This document shows positions 47,569-56,351 of a stretch of 64,000 nucleotides of DNA, in pieces. Both the position numbers and the translations under genes were made by a program. Origin of the DNA: Thermoanaerobaculia bacterium. Its GTDB lineage: Bacteria > Acidobacteriota > Thermoanaerobaculia > Multivoradales > J023. The stretch is from contig JALCBJ010000020.1 in NCBI GenBank assembly GCA_028066595.1, positions 23,628-87,627 of the forward strand, read 5' to 3'. Positions within the stretch are counted from its first letter, which is position 1. Each line of letters starts with the position of its first letter. A model generated the notes under the pieces. The model made no database searches. It was not told where the DNA came from and was given only the letters and a program-made list of their open reading frames with translations.

Positions 47569-47619
47569 GTCGGATGCTCTACGGGAGATCGATAAGAAAC
47601 AGCAGGGACTGAAGAGTCG

Positions 47620-47637
47620 TGATAGATCAACCTATCA
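47620..47637. repeat. Short inverted repeat TGATAG/CTATCA between fahA and the metalloprotease
   Basis: TGATAG (47620-47625) pairs with CTATCA (47632-47637) across a 6-nt loop, in the gap 3' of fahA and 5' of the metalloprotease gene. It might be an operator or weak terminator, but chance is possible for a 6-bp stem. Confidence 0.25.
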
Positions 47638-47664
47638 TCCGAGTTGTCGCGGGTCCCGGCCGAT

Positions 47665-49014
47665 TCATCTGCCTGCGGTCGGCGTAGGCCACACCACACC
47701 TCGGCACTCGCCGAAGCCGATGCCCGTGGCGCCCGGCGCTCGACACGCGCCTCGGATGACCACCTCGTCACCATCCTCGAGAAACTTGCGAGTCTCACCC
47801 GAGGGAAGCTCCAGCGGCTCGGAACCGCGCCAGGTTAGCTCCAGCAGGCAGCCGCGGCTGCCCTTGTCGGGCCCAGACACTGTTCCGGAAGCGAGCAGGT
47901 CCCCCGGCTGAAGATTGCAGCCAGCCGACTGGTGGTGGGTCAGCATCTGAGCAGCTGTCCAGTACATGGAGCGGAACGATCCGGAAGAGAGCCTGTATGG
48001 CGCCGTGCCGGCGCCGCGCATCTCGGCAGTCTGGAGGTAGACCTCGAGATTCAGGTCGATGCCACCTCGCTCCCGGTTTCGGTGCGAATCGAGATGAGGC
48101 AAAGGCTGCGGATCGTCGGCCTCGCGCTCGAAGGCTGCAACACGAAACGGAGCCAGTGCCTCGGTCGTGACGATCCAGGGCGAGATAGAGGTCAGGAAGC
48201 TCTTGGCGAGGAACGGGCCCAGGGGTTGGTACTCCCAGGCCTGAACGTCGCGAGCCGACCAGTCGTTGACCAGGCAGAAGCCGAAGATCCGATCCTCGCA
48301 ACGATCCAGCGCGTCGCTTTCTCCCAGCTCATTGCCCGTGCCTACGAAGAAGCCCACTTCCAGCTCGTAGTCGAGGAGCGCGGTCGGTCCGAAGGGCGGA
48401 GCTCCACCCTCTTCCGGTGGTTTCTTCTGCCCTTCGGGACGACGCACCGGCGTCCCGGACAGCTGCACGGAGGAGGCACGCCCGTGGTATCCCACGGGCA
48501 GGTGCTTGTAGTTGGGCATCAGCGGATTGTCGGGTCGGAACATGGACCCGACGTTGGTCGCGTGGTGGATGGAACAGTAGAAATCGGTGTAGTCGCCGAT
48601 GTCGACCGGCAAGACCATCTGCACCGAGTCAGCGGCCACCAACACCATCCGAGCACGCGCCGCCTCGTCGGCGTCATCTCGCAGCAACCTCTGCAGCGCT
48701 CGGCGCAGTGCCGACCAATACCGCGGCTCCATGCCCATGAGTGCGTTCAGCGTCGGCCCGGCACAGGCGCGGGCTGCCTCGTCGGCGTCGGCACCCAAGC
48801 CCTCGAAAGCACCCGCTTCTCGGCAGGCCCACACGTCGACGATCTGGTCGCCGATGGCGACTCCGACCCGGTCCGCCTCCAGCTCGTCTGAGCGGAAGAC
48901 GCCGAACGGCAGGTTCTGGATCGGGAAGTCTGTGTCGGGTTCATTGGCGGAAGCGATCCAGCTGCGCAGCGACGGATCGTGAGTCTCGTTCGGGTTCGTG
49001 GCGTCGTAGGTCAT
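47665..49014 (-). CDS. fahA: Fumarylacetoacetase
   Basis: 449 residues. The N-terminal SH3-like part (FGVFRSDELEADRVGVAIGDQ) precedes the FAH catalytic fold: DYTDFYCSIHHATNVGSMFRP, LPVGYHGRASSVQLSGTPVRRP, then DYELEVGFFVGTGNELGE and CLVNDWSARDVQAWEYQPLGPF (motifs quoted in parts). YELExGF and DWSARD carry metal ligands. The enzyme hydrolyses fumarylacetoacetate to fumarate and acetoacetate, the last step of tyrosine breakdown. Acetoacetyl-CoA synthetase two genes downstream would take the acetoacetate. Maleylacetoacetate isomerase is not seen in this window. Confidence 0.95.
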   Translation of the reverse strand: MTYDATNPNETHDPSLRSWIASANEPDTDFPIQNLPFGVFRSDELEADRVGVAIGDQIVDVWACREAGAFEGLGADADEAARACAGPTLNALMGMEPRYWSALRRALQRLLRDDADEAARARMVLVAADSVQMVLPVDIGDYTDFYCSIHHATNVGSMFRPDNPLMPNYKHLPVGYHGRASSVQLSGTPVRRPEGQKKPPEEGGAPPFGPTALLDYELEVGFFVGTGNELGESDALDRCEDRIFGFCLVNDWSARDVQAWEYQPLGPFLAKSFLTSISPWIVTTEALAPFRVAAFEREADDPQPLPHLDSHRNRERGGIDLNLEVYLQTAEMRGAGTAPYRLSSGSFRSMYWTAAQMLTHHQSAGCNLQPGDLLASGTVSGPDKGSRGCLLELTWRGSEPLELPSGETRKFLEDGDEVVIRGACRAPGATGIGFGECRGVVWPTPTAGR

Positions 49015-49138
49015 CGTGTCTCGGCTGTCGGTTCAGAGTTGACGTTCGTCTACTTCGAGGCACCCAAAGTCTTGTCGACCTCGCCCTGTGGGGCAACGGT
49101 GGGAAGCCCAGGCTGAAGTGGCGTGGCAGGTTGATTCT

Positions 49139-50089
49139 TCAACGCCGATCGAGCCAGCCCATGTCCTTCAGTTCGTCCACAGGCTCGTCGAAGGAGCACG
49201 AGCCATAGGAGAGAGCGAAGCGGTCGCGGGCTGCTGCCAGGCCAAGCTCCGGGATCTCGCGACCTCGCCACGTGACACCGCGGCGGCCGAGGCGGAAGCT
49301 CGATGGATCCGTTTCGTCCAGTAGACGTTCCGCGCCCTCGCGATCGAGGCGTCCGGCGTGAAGCGCCGCAGCGGCAAGGAAGACATTGAGGTAGCCGTGC
49401 ATCACCGCTGTCGGAGCATCTTTCTCGTAGGTCAGCGGGTATTCGCCGCGCAACGGGTGATGTAGGCCGGCAGTCGCTTTGAACGCGACTCCGGCGTCAC
49501 GAGCTGCCGTCATGAATCGAGCGACCTCGGCGCTCGATGGGATCAGCTCCGGGGTGACGCCGCCGGTCCGGATCTTGGCACCGCGCAACGTCCCGCCGGT
49601 CGACTGGGTGGCGCGTACGGCAGCCATCCATGGCGCGGGGTCTTCGGCGTGGGGGATCTCGAAGAAGGTCTCGACGCCGGCCAACGTCGCACTGGCGTAA
49701 CCTATTTCTTGGAATGAGGCCGGCCGGTATTCCGCCGACTCGACGCTCGCCAAGTGGCCGTGCTCCGACACGAACGCGTCGATCCGCGTGCGGTCACCAT
49801 CCGGGTCGCCACCGATCAGAACCGAAAGGCCCCAGCGAGAAGAATCACGGACTTTGGTGCGCGCTTGCGCGAACTCTTCGAGTCGTGCGACAGGCACCAC
49901 GAAACGGGAAAGAATCAACGCGTGGCGCGACTGCCGATGGGCGGTGAACTTCTCGACCGCTGCCCCCATGCCGAGGGCGGCTGGCGGGAACAGACCTGCG
50001 TAGTCGATCAGGCCGGCGACGAGGCTGCGCAAGGGGGGACGGATCATCTTGAGTCGAAGGGGGTGCGGTAAAAGGTCTGATGTCGACAT
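49139..50089 (-). CDS. Soluble protein, unknown (TIM-barrel-like)
   Basis: 316 residues from ATG 50089; ATG 50047 (MIRPPLRSLVAGLIDYAGLF) is a plausible shorter start and its next residues are typical of the family. Repeated beta-alpha patterns (YFEIPHAEDPAPWMAAVRAT, GAKIRTGGVTPELIPSS, VAFKATAGLHHPL, then a charged tail) suggest a barrel enzyme. KIRTGG and KATAGLHHP look like phosphate or substrate loops. It is upstream of fahA on the same strand, 124 nt away, so it may belong to the tyrosine operon. Not assignable. Confidence 0.6.
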   Translation of the reverse strand: MSTSDLLPHPLRLKMIRPPLRSLVAGLIDYAGLFPPAALGMGAAVEKFTAHRQSRHALILSRFVVPVARLEEFAQARTKVRDSSRWGLSVLIGGDPDGDRTRIDAFVSEHGHLASVESAEYRPASFQEIGYASATLAGVETFFEIPHAEDPAPWMAAVRATQSTGGTLRGAKIRTGGVTPELIPSSAEVARFMTAARDAGVAFKATAGLHHPLRGEYPLTYEKDAPTAVMHGYLNVFLAAAALHAGRLDREGAERLLDETDPSSFRLGRRGVTWRGREIPELGLAAARDRFALSYGSCSFDEPVDELKDMGWLDRR

Positions 50090-50160
50090 TTCAGGGAGCC
50101 GACGCCAGCCGATATTACCGTCTCCAGAGAAAGGCAGGAGGCTGCGCGGTGGTGCGGTCG

Positions 50161-50649
50161 ATGGGCTACCATGAACTCACCTTGTTGCGATTCCTCACCC
50201 TTGCATTGCCCCTCCTCGTCCTCCTTTTGGCCGTCTTCGGCTTCTTGGTCGGTGTTCTCGATCTGGAACCCCGCCATGGTGCCGTGATCCGCCTCGGGCT
50301 GATGGAGCAGCCTCGCATTTCCGGCGTGGTGGTACTTACCGCCTGGCTGATGGAGGCCTGCGGGCTTCTGGCGCTCTTTCTGCTGGCCTTGGGGCGCTGT
50401 GGTGCATGGTGGCTCGACGGGTTGGTGGCCGGTTCCCTGGGCTGGGTCTTCCGGGGGCCGATCTTCGTCCTGACCGTCGTCCACGCGACGCGGCAGGCTC
50501 AGGATCCATGGTGGCGCTTGGCCTTCGCTTGGTGGATTCTCTACGCCATGTGTGGGCTCGCCCTCGGCTGGCTCGCTCGGCGGCAAGGTCTAGCCGGCCG
50601 ATCGGGACCCACCGGAGAGGATCGATGGCCAGCCGAGGCTGCCGGCTGA
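50161..50649 (+). CDS. Small polytopic membrane protein, unknown
   Basis: 162 residues from ATG 50161; the longer frame to 50080 overlaps the divergent gene and is rejected. Four hydrophobic helices are seen (LLRFLTLALPLLVLLLAVF, LTAWLMEACGLLALFLLAL, FRGPIFVLTVVHATRQ, FAWWILYAMCGLALGWL). The type III PKS gene begins 9 nt later, so it is the first gene of that operon. It could be a transporter or membrane partner of the product, but no motif supports this. Confidence 0.6.
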   Translation: MGYHELTLLRFLTLALPLLVLLLAVFGFLVGVLDLEPRHGAVIRLGLMEQPRISGVVVLTAWLMEACGLLALFLLALGRCGAWWLDGLVAGSLGWVFRGPIFVLTVVHATRQAQDPWWRLAFAWWILYAMCGLALGWLARRQGLAGRSGPTGEDRWPAEAAG

Positions 50650-50658
50650 GCGGCATCG

Positions 50659-51720
50659 ATGCAAATCGCTTCCGTCGGGCGGGCCTTTCCGGCCCACTAC
50701 TACGACCAAGAGCAGCTCCTCGGGGCTTTGCGCGGCTATTGGATGCAGCAGCATCACAATCCCGAGCGATTGGAGCGTCTGCATCGGAACGTCAAGGTGG
50801 GTGGACGCTATCTGGCGCTTCCGCTGGAGGAATATCCGGATCTCACGAGTTTTGGTGACGCCAACGATGCCTGGGTACGGGTGGCGCTCGAGGTAGGTGC
50901 GGCGGCGATCCAAGACGGGTTGGAGCTGGCGGCGCTGGACGTGGAGCAAGTCGACGCACTGTTCACGGTCACCGTCACCGGAGTCGCCACGCCGTCCCTC
51001 GACGCCCGCTTGATGAATCTCCTGAAATTACCCTCGAACGTCAAACGTGTGCCGATCTTTGGGCTCGGTTGCGTCGCCGGCGCAGCGGGCATCGCGCGCG
51101 CGGCCGACTACGTCCGCGCCTATCCGGATCAGGTGGCGGTGCTCCTGTCGGTGGAGCTGTGCTCGCTGACACTGCAGCGCCAGGATCTTTCGATCCCCAA
51201 CCTCATCGCCACGGGCCTCTTCGGCGACGGTGCAGCGGCGGTGGTGGTGGCGGGAGCCGAGGTCGAGCTCTCGAGCCCTCGACCAGCTCCTCGCATTGAA
51301 GCGACCCGTTCGGTGTTCTATGAGGAGACCGAGCACGTCATGGGCTGGGACGTTACCGAGCGGGGTTTCGGTATCGTCCTTTCGGCCGACGTTCCGCACA
51401 TGGTCACCGATCACCTGGGTGCCGATGTCGACAGCTTCCTGCAGGATCATGGCCTCGATCGGAGTGATGTCGATGCCTGGATCTGCCATCCAGGCGGCCC
51501 CAAAGTGCTTCAAGCGATGGAGAAGTCGCTCGGTCTCGCTCGTGAAGACCTGGCCCTCACGTGGCGCAGCCTCGAGGAAGTAGGCAACTTGTCGTCGACG
51601 TCGGTGCTGTTGGTGCTGCGCGACACGCTCGAGGAGCGTCGGGTGGCTGCCGGACGTCATGCGATGCTCCTGGCAATGGGCCCAGGCTTCTGTTCGGAGC
51701 TCGTCTTGCTGCGGTTCTGA
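50659..51720 (+). CDS. Type III polyketide synthase (chalcone/stilbene synthase family)
   Basis: 353 residues. The thiolase fold has the catalytic triad: Cys in VPIFGLGCVAGAAGIARAADY, His in DAWICHPGGPKVLQAMEK and Asn in LEEVGNLSSTSVLLVL. MQIASVGRAFPAHYYDQEQLL is the usual opening. Bacterial type III PKSs of this size make alkylresorcinols or alkylpyrones from fatty acyl starters and malonyl-CoA. Downstream genes encode an ICMT-like methyltransferase, an acyl carrier protein and a fatty acyl-AMP ligase with coupled or 4-nt-overlapping junctions, so the starter is probably supplied as an acyl-ACP. Confidence 0.93.
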   Translation: MQIASVGRAFPAHYYDQEQLLGALRGYWMQQHHNPERLERLHRNVKVGGRYLALPLEEYPDLTSFGDANDAWVRVALEVGAAAIQDGLELAALDVEQVDALFTVTVTGVATPSLDARLMNLLKLPSNVKRVPIFGLGCVAGAAGIARAADYVRAYPDQVAVLLSVELCSLTLQRQDLSIPNLIATGLFGDGAAAVVVAGAEVELSSPRPAPRIEATRSVFYEETEHVMGWDVTERGFGIVLSADVPHMVTDHLGADVDSFLQDHGLDRSDVDAWICHPGGPKVLQAMEKSLGLAREDLALTWRSLEEVGNLSSTSVLLVLRDTLEERRVAAGRHAMLLAMGPGFCSELVLLRF

Positions 51721-51735
51721 GGCATCACCGGCCCG

Positions 51736-52332
51736 ATGACCCTGGACACGCAAACCGCCTACATCGGCCTGATCGGCCTCATCGTGCTGGAGCGCCTGGC
51801 CGAGCTGGCGCTCACCCGGCGCAATGCGCGGCGGCTGCACCGTCGCGGTGGTGTGGCGGTGGGCGATACGCACTTTCCGGCCATGGTTCTATTGCACACG
51901 AGTCTCTTGGTGGCGGCACCGCTCGAAGTCGTCTCTCTCCAACGACCCTGGCTGCCCTGGTTGGGATGGACCGCGCTGGCGGTCGTTCTGGCGACCATGG
52001 TGCTGCGCTACTGGGCCATCGTGACCTTGGGAGACCGCTGGACGACTCGCGTTTTCGTCGTACCGGGGGAAGGGCCAGTCACAGGTGGGCCTTACCGGTA
52101 CCTGCGGCATCCGAACTATCTGGCGGTCGTGCTGGAAGTCGCGGCGCTACCGCTGATTCACAGTGCTTGGATCACCGCCGTTGTTGCGTCGCTACTCAAC
52201 GCCTGGATGCTCCGTGTCCGGATTCGTGTCGAGGAGGCAGCCCTCGAGGAGGCGGCGCCGTACTTCGCAACATTGGGGGACCGGCCCAGCCTTTTGCCCG
52301 GAGCCACCGGACGTGAGGAACACGATTCATGA
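51736..52332 (+). CDS. Isoprenylcysteine carboxyl methyltransferase (ICMT) family membrane methyltransferase
   Basis: 198 residues with four or five membrane helices. The catalytic region GGPYRYLRHPNYLAVVLEV and RIRVEEAALEEAAPYF is the ICMT signature. In Bacillus subtilis the ICMT-like BpsB methylates alkylpyrones made by the type III PKS BpsA, which is a direct precedent. It follows the PKS by 15 nt. The stop overlaps the ACP start (ATGA). Confidence 0.9.
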   Translation: MTLDTQTAYIGLIGLIVLERLAELALTRRNARRLHRRGGVAVGDTHFPAMVLLHTSLLVAAPLEVVSLQRPWLPWLGWTALAVVLATMVLRYWAIVTLGDRWTTRVFVVPGEGPVTGGPYRYLRHPNYLAVVLEVAALPLIHSAWITAVVASLLNAWMLRVRIRVEEAALEEAAPYFATLGDRPSLLPGATGREEHDS

Positions 52333-52583
52333 GCGACGTCCTGTTGCAGCAACTAGCGAACATTGCCCACCGTGAGCTCGACTATCAAGGCCCGCTGGAA
52401 CGCAGTCAGCGGTTGGTGGAAGACCTCCGCTTGGACTCTCTGCAGCTGCTGACCCTGGCGACGGCCGTGGAGGACCACTTCCTGATCTGTCTCGACGAGG
52501 ACGACGAGAGCTCTATCGCCACCGTGGATGACCTGCTCCGTCTCGTCCAGCGCAAGGTCCTTCGGCGAGAGCACGATCCGTGA
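52329..52583 (+). CDS. Acyl carrier protein
   Basis: 84 residues. The phosphopantetheine site is DSL in EDLRLDSLQLLTLATAVEDHF, Ser37; the helix after it and the acidic helix III fit ACPs. The ATG overlaps the methyltransferase stop and its own stop overlaps the GTG start of the ligase. A dedicated ACP in a type III PKS operon suggests acyl transfer from the ligase. Confidence 0.92.
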   Translation: MSDVLLQQLANIAHRELDYQGPLERSQRLVEDLRLDSLQLLTLATAVEDHFLICLDEDDESSIATVDDLLRLVQRKVLRREHDP

Positions 52584-54409
52584 CGCTCATCGACCTGCTG
52601 GACCAAGCGGCCGACGCAAACCGAGATGCGGGACCCGCCGCGTCGAGCGACTTCGAGGCAGGGGGTGTCGGTTCCCTCCGTCTCGAGGAAGGCGCAGATG
52701 ATGGGGTGGGCGGAGTCCCGGCCGGACTTCGCTTTCTGGACCGACGTGAACGGAGCCGGTTCTTCGACTGGGCGCAGATCGACGCGGGGGCGCGCACGGT
52801 CGCGGCGGGGCTTCAGGCTCTCGGTTTGGAGCGGGGTGAGCGGGTGGCCTTGATCTACCCGACCTGCCCAGAGTTCTTCTTCGCGTTCTTTGGCATCCTG
52901 AGGGCAGGTGCGGTGCCCGTACCGCTCTACCCACCGGTACGTCTAGGACGGCTCGACGAATACCATCGGCGCACCGCGTCCATGCTCCGTGCGGCCGGCG
53001 CGAGCCTTGTACTGACGGACGGGAAGGTGCGCACCGTACTCGGTGAGACGATGGCGCAGGCACGAGCCGATCTGCGTTGCCGCACACTGAACGACTTGCC
53101 CCGTGGAACCGCCGTTCGAGAGGTCGAGGTTTCGAGTTCCGATCTGGCATTGGTGCAGTTCAGCTCCGGCACCACCGTGGACCCGAAACCAGTGGCTCTC
53201 AGCCATCGGGCCGTCCTGGCGCAGGTGCAGGCCCTCAACTCGTTCTGGCCCGACGACGAGACCGTTCGCCACACCGGGGTCAGCTGGCTGCCGCTCTACC
53301 ACGACATGGGCCTCATCGGCTGCGTTTTCCCAGCACTCGAACGGCCCAGTGTTCTCACGCTGCTTCCGCCGGAAGCGTTCATTCTGCGTCCCGCCGTCTG
53401 GTTACGCGCCGTGTCGACCTACCGGGCGACGATCTCCGTGGCACCCAACTTCGCCTATGGTCTGTGTGTCGACAAGATCCGTGACGAACAGTTGGCTGGC
53501 GTGGATCTCAGCTCATGGCGGGTAGCGCTCAACGGAGCCGAGCAGGTTGCTCCCGAAGTGTTGCGCGCCTTCCAAGAGCGCTTCGCCCGCTGGGGATTTC
53601 GAGCCGAAGCACTGACGCCGGTCTACGGACTTTCGGAGGCGACGTTGGCGGTAACGTTCTCTGATCTGCACGAGCCGTTTCGCACGGAACGGTTCGATCG
53701 AGAGGCGCTCGGCCGCGACCGGGCAGTGCCTGCGAAGAAAGGTCGTGAGCTGGCCTCGGTCGGTCGTCCACTACCGGGCTTGGACCTGCGTATCGTTGCG
53801 GAGAATGCAGTCGCCCCAGAAGGCTGTGTGGGGGCCGTCCAGGTGCAGGCTCCGTGGATTATGGACGGCTATCTTGGTCGCCCCGAGGCCACCGCCGAGG
53901 CACTGCGCGACGGCTGGCTCGACACCGGCGATCGTGGCTTTCTATGGCAGGGTGAGCTCTTCCTCACCGGGCGGGCCAAAGACGTACTGATCTTGCGAGG
54001 CCGAAATCACGCGCCCCAAGACGTCGAGCAGGCGGTACAAGACCTTCCCGGCGTCCGCGCCGGCTGCGTCGTCGCGGTGGCGCACCAGCCGGAAGGCACC
54101 GACCGGGAGCAGTTGGTGCTCTTCGTCGAGAGGGCCAAGGACGCCGCTCCGGGCGATCTGGAAGCTCTCCGGGAGCGTGCGGTAGAGACCGTTCTTGCCG
54201 TCGAACAGCTCGAGGTCGACGAGGTCGTCGTTCTTGAGCCCGGAACCCTGCCGCGTACCTCGTCCGGCAAGCTACGCCGCCAGGAGACGCTGACGCGATG
54301 GCTCGAAGATCGCCTCGATCCGCCCACGAAGGTCGGACCGGGAAAGATGGTGGGAATCTGGGCTCGGTCGGCGTGGGGCTTCGTGCGGGCGCGCCGAGCG
54401 GGCCGATAA
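52580..54409 (+). CDS. Fatty acyl-AMP ligase (FAAL family)
   Basis: 609 residues, GTG start overlapping the ACP stop. The adenylation motif is VQFSSGTTVDPKPVALSH, then the FAAL-type SWLPLYHDMGLIG, APNFAYGLC, NGAEQV and PVYGLSEATLAV. FAALs make acyl-adenylates and pass the acyl group to an ACP rather than CoA because of a small insertion in the N-terminal domain; the exact insertion could not be checked by eye. Its C-terminal end reads LPRTSSGKLRRQ with the catalytic Lys. It probably loads the neighbouring ACP for the type III PKS. Confidence 0.9.
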   Translation: MTLIDLLDQAADANRDAGPAASSDFEAGGVGSLRLEEGADDGVGGVPAGLRFLDRRERSRFFDWAQIDAGARTVAAGLQALGLERGERVALIYPTCPEFFFAFFGILRAGAVPVPLYPPVRLGRLDEYHRRTASMLRAAGASLVLTDGKVRTVLGETMAQARADLRCRTLNDLPRGTAVREVEVSSSDLALVQFSSGTTVDPKPVALSHRAVLAQVQALNSFWPDDETVRHTGVSWLPLYHDMGLIGCVFPALERPSVLTLLPPEAFILRPAVWLRAVSTYRATISVAPNFAYGLCVDKIRDEQLAGVDLSSWRVALNGAEQVAPEVLRAFQERFARWGFRAEALTPVYGLSEATLAVTFSDLHEPFRTERFDREALGRDRAVPAKKGRELASVGRPLPGLDLRIVAENAVAPEGCVGAVQVQAPWIMDGYLGRPEATAEALRDGWLDTGDRGFLWQGELFLTGRAKDVLILRGRNHAPQDVEQAVQDLPGVRAGCVVAVAHQPEGTDREQLVLFVERAKDAAPGDLEALRERAVETVLAVEQLEVDEVVVLEPGTLPRTSSGKLRRQETLTRWLEDRLDPPTKVGPGKMVGIWARSAWGFVRARRAGR

Positions 54410-54415
54410 GCCGAC

Positions 54416-54446
54416 CTGTCAGGGTACGTGGTTGAATTGCGTACGT
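54416..54446 (+). promoter_or_regulatory. Two-block promoter-like element upstream of beta-helix gene 1
   Basis: CTGTCAGGGT (54416-54425), N10, ATTGCGTACGT (54436-54446), 57 nt before the ATG. The same blocks with the same 10-nt spacing occur at 56262-56292. Between TGTCAG and GCGTAC are 16 nt, the spacing of ECF sigma promoters whose -10 often contains CGT. Confidence 0.55.
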
Positions 54447-54503
54447 CGTAGTGAGCATCATCGCTCGCCGGTTCGCACGACGACCCACTCTTGGAGAACC
54501 CAT

Positions 54504-56246
54504 ATGCCGCGTCGATACCTCTTGCTGCCAACCATACTCGTCGGCTGCTGGTTGGCTGCTGGTGCGCGGGCCGAGACCATCACCGTAGGTTCCTTCGCGG
54601 CCGGATGTGACTTCTCCACGCTTTCGGCTGCGGTCAGCCGCGCGGCAAGCACCTCCGGCAGCGACTCGATTCTCTTGACGGTCGATGCAACCTGGATCGG
54701 CGGCTCGCCGCTGCAGCTCACCAACGAATCGTCGGTGACCTTCCAGGGCATCACGAGCTGTGGTGACTTCACCGCCATCCGCCGAACCATCACCACCACG
54801 GCGGGGGATCTATTCCTTTTCGACGGTACCTCGGTGACCTTCCGAAATCTGGACCTGGTGGGCGATACGGCGGGCCGACTGGTGGTCGCCAGGAACGCCT
54901 CGATCATCACCCTTCGCGAAACGACCCTTCGCGGCGGACAGAGTGCCTCGGCTGTCGACGACGGTGGCAACGTCTCGATCACCGACGGCGCCAGTCTGGT
55001 GGCGCTGTCGGGCTCCGAGATCGTCGGCGGCCAGGCCCTCAACGGGGGCGGCGTCTACTGCGAGGCCTCGGGGAACAGCACCATCGCGCTGGGCGCCGGA
55101 AGTCGGGTGGCAGACAATCTCGCCGTCAACTCCGGCGGTGGGATCTACGCAGACGAATGTACGGTCAGTGTCTTTTCCGGTGGACCGAGCACAGCAGGCC
55201 GTCTCGGTGTATTCGGAAACCACTCCGATGGCTCGGGCGGCGGCATCTATGCCGAAAGTTCCAGCGTGATCGTCGGCGGAACCGCGAGCTTCCCCGGCTC
55301 GATTCGCGGCAATACGTCGGCGGGTGCAGGCGGAGGGCTGTACCTGAGAGAATCCAGTGCCGAGATCACGGACTCGGAGGTCGTCGGGAATCTGAGCGGC
55401 AGCGATGGCGGCGGCTTCTACCTCGCGCTGTACTCGACTTTGACCATGCACCGGACACTGGCGAGTTGCGGTCGGGGCTTTCGCTGCTCGCTGCTCGCGG
55501 GAAATAGGGCCGGCTTCGGGTCGGCGACCGGGCTCGGCGGTGCCGTGCACATCTCGGGCAACAGCGATGCGGAGGTTCTCCAGACATACGTCACCGACAA
55601 TGCGGCGGCAAGTGACGCAGGCCAGGTCGCGTACCTTTCCGACGTCGACACCGACCTTCTGATCGAAGGTAGCGTGCTGTTCGACAACGCCGAGACTGGT
55701 ATCCAGATCTCCTCCTTCGGGCACACCCGGCTCGCCTTCGTCTCGGCCTGGGGCAGCTCGGAGCCTGGCTCGAGCATGGCGTTTGCCGAGGTTCTCGGTT
55801 TCGGACGTCTCGACTTCTATTCCAGCCTGATCGTCGAGGGCCGGGGCAACTCGCCTCTGGGTGGATCTACCGACCCGATCCTGTTGCCGCCGGGTCCCGA
55901 TAGCACCTTCGAGGTCAATTGCTCCTTCTTGCACGAAGACGCCTCGACTGGCTCGACCTTCCCGGTCTTTACTGATCCGGCGACGTTGTGGCCCTTCGCA
56001 GAGGAGGGGAATCCCGGAGTCAATCCAGGGGCCCTCGCCGTCGACTATTGCAATACTGCGGTTTACGCGCCGGTGGACGACGACATCGATGGCGAGCCGA
56101 GGGGGCTGGATATCTCCATCGGCAATATCCTGGGCCCATACGACCTGGGGGCCGACGAGTCGGACGGCAGCTTTCCTGTGTCCGAGGAGATCTTCTCCGA
56201 TGGATTCGAGTCGGGCAACGTGTCCGCTTGGTCGTCTTCGATCTGA
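54504..56246 (+). CDS. Secreted parallel beta-helix-like protein with C-terminal FESGN tail (paralogue 1)
   Basis: 580 residues. ATG 54504 has GGAGAA upstream and begins a signal peptide (RYLLLPTILVGCWLAAGARA). The mature protein is made of repeated short strands rich in Gly, Ser, Asn, typical of right-handed beta helices: GGGVYCEASGNSTI, SGGGIYADECTV, SGGGIYAESSSV, AGGGLYLRESSA. The C-terminus ends IFSDGFESGNVSAWSS, shared with the metalloprotease at 46453. It probably acts at the cell surface. A second copy lies directly downstream. Confidence 0.8.
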   Translation: MPRRYLLLPTILVGCWLAAGARAETITVGSFAAGCDFSTLSAAVSRAASTSGSDSILLTVDATWIGGSPLQLTNESSVTFQGITSCGDFTAIRRTITTTAGDLFLFDGTSVTFRNLDLVGDTAGRLVVARNASIITLRETTLRGGQSASAVDDGGNVSITDGASLVALSGSEIVGGQALNGGGVYCEASGNSTIALGAGSRVADNLAVNSGGGIYADECTVSVFSGGPSTAGRLGVFGNHSDGSGGGIYAESSSVIVGGTASFPGSIRGNTSAGAGGGLYLRESSAEITDSEVVGNLSGSDGGGFYLALYSTLTMHRTLASCGRGFRCSLLAGNRAGFGSATGLGGAVHISGNSDAEVLQTYVTDNAAASDAGQVAYLSDVDTDLLIEGSVLFDNAETGIQISSFGHTRLAFVSAWGSSEPGSSMAFAEVLGFGRLDFYSSLIVEGRGNSPLGGSTDPILLPPGPDSTFEVNCSFLHEDASTGSTFPVFTDPATLWPFAEEGNPGVNPGALAVDYCNTAVYAPVDDDIDGEPRGLDISIGNILGPYDLGADESDGSFPVSEEIFSDGFESGNVSAWSSSI

Positions 56247-56261
56247 ACCTTCTCGGATCCG

Positions 56262-56292
56262 CTGTCAGGGTCTGGCGCCGGATTGCGTACGT
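56262..56292 (+). promoter_or_regulatory. Two-block promoter-like element upstream of beta-helix gene 2
   Basis: CTGTCAGGGT (56262-56271), N10, ATTGCGTACGT (56282-56292), 59 nt before the ATG at 56352. The blocks are identical to those before gene 1 while the N10 and the leader differ strongly, which suggests selection on the blocks. Confidence 0.55.
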
Positions 56293-56351
56293 GGCAGAGA
56301 GGGCCGGTATCGAAGCCGGGCCGCACACGTTCGGAACCGCTGGAGACCCCT

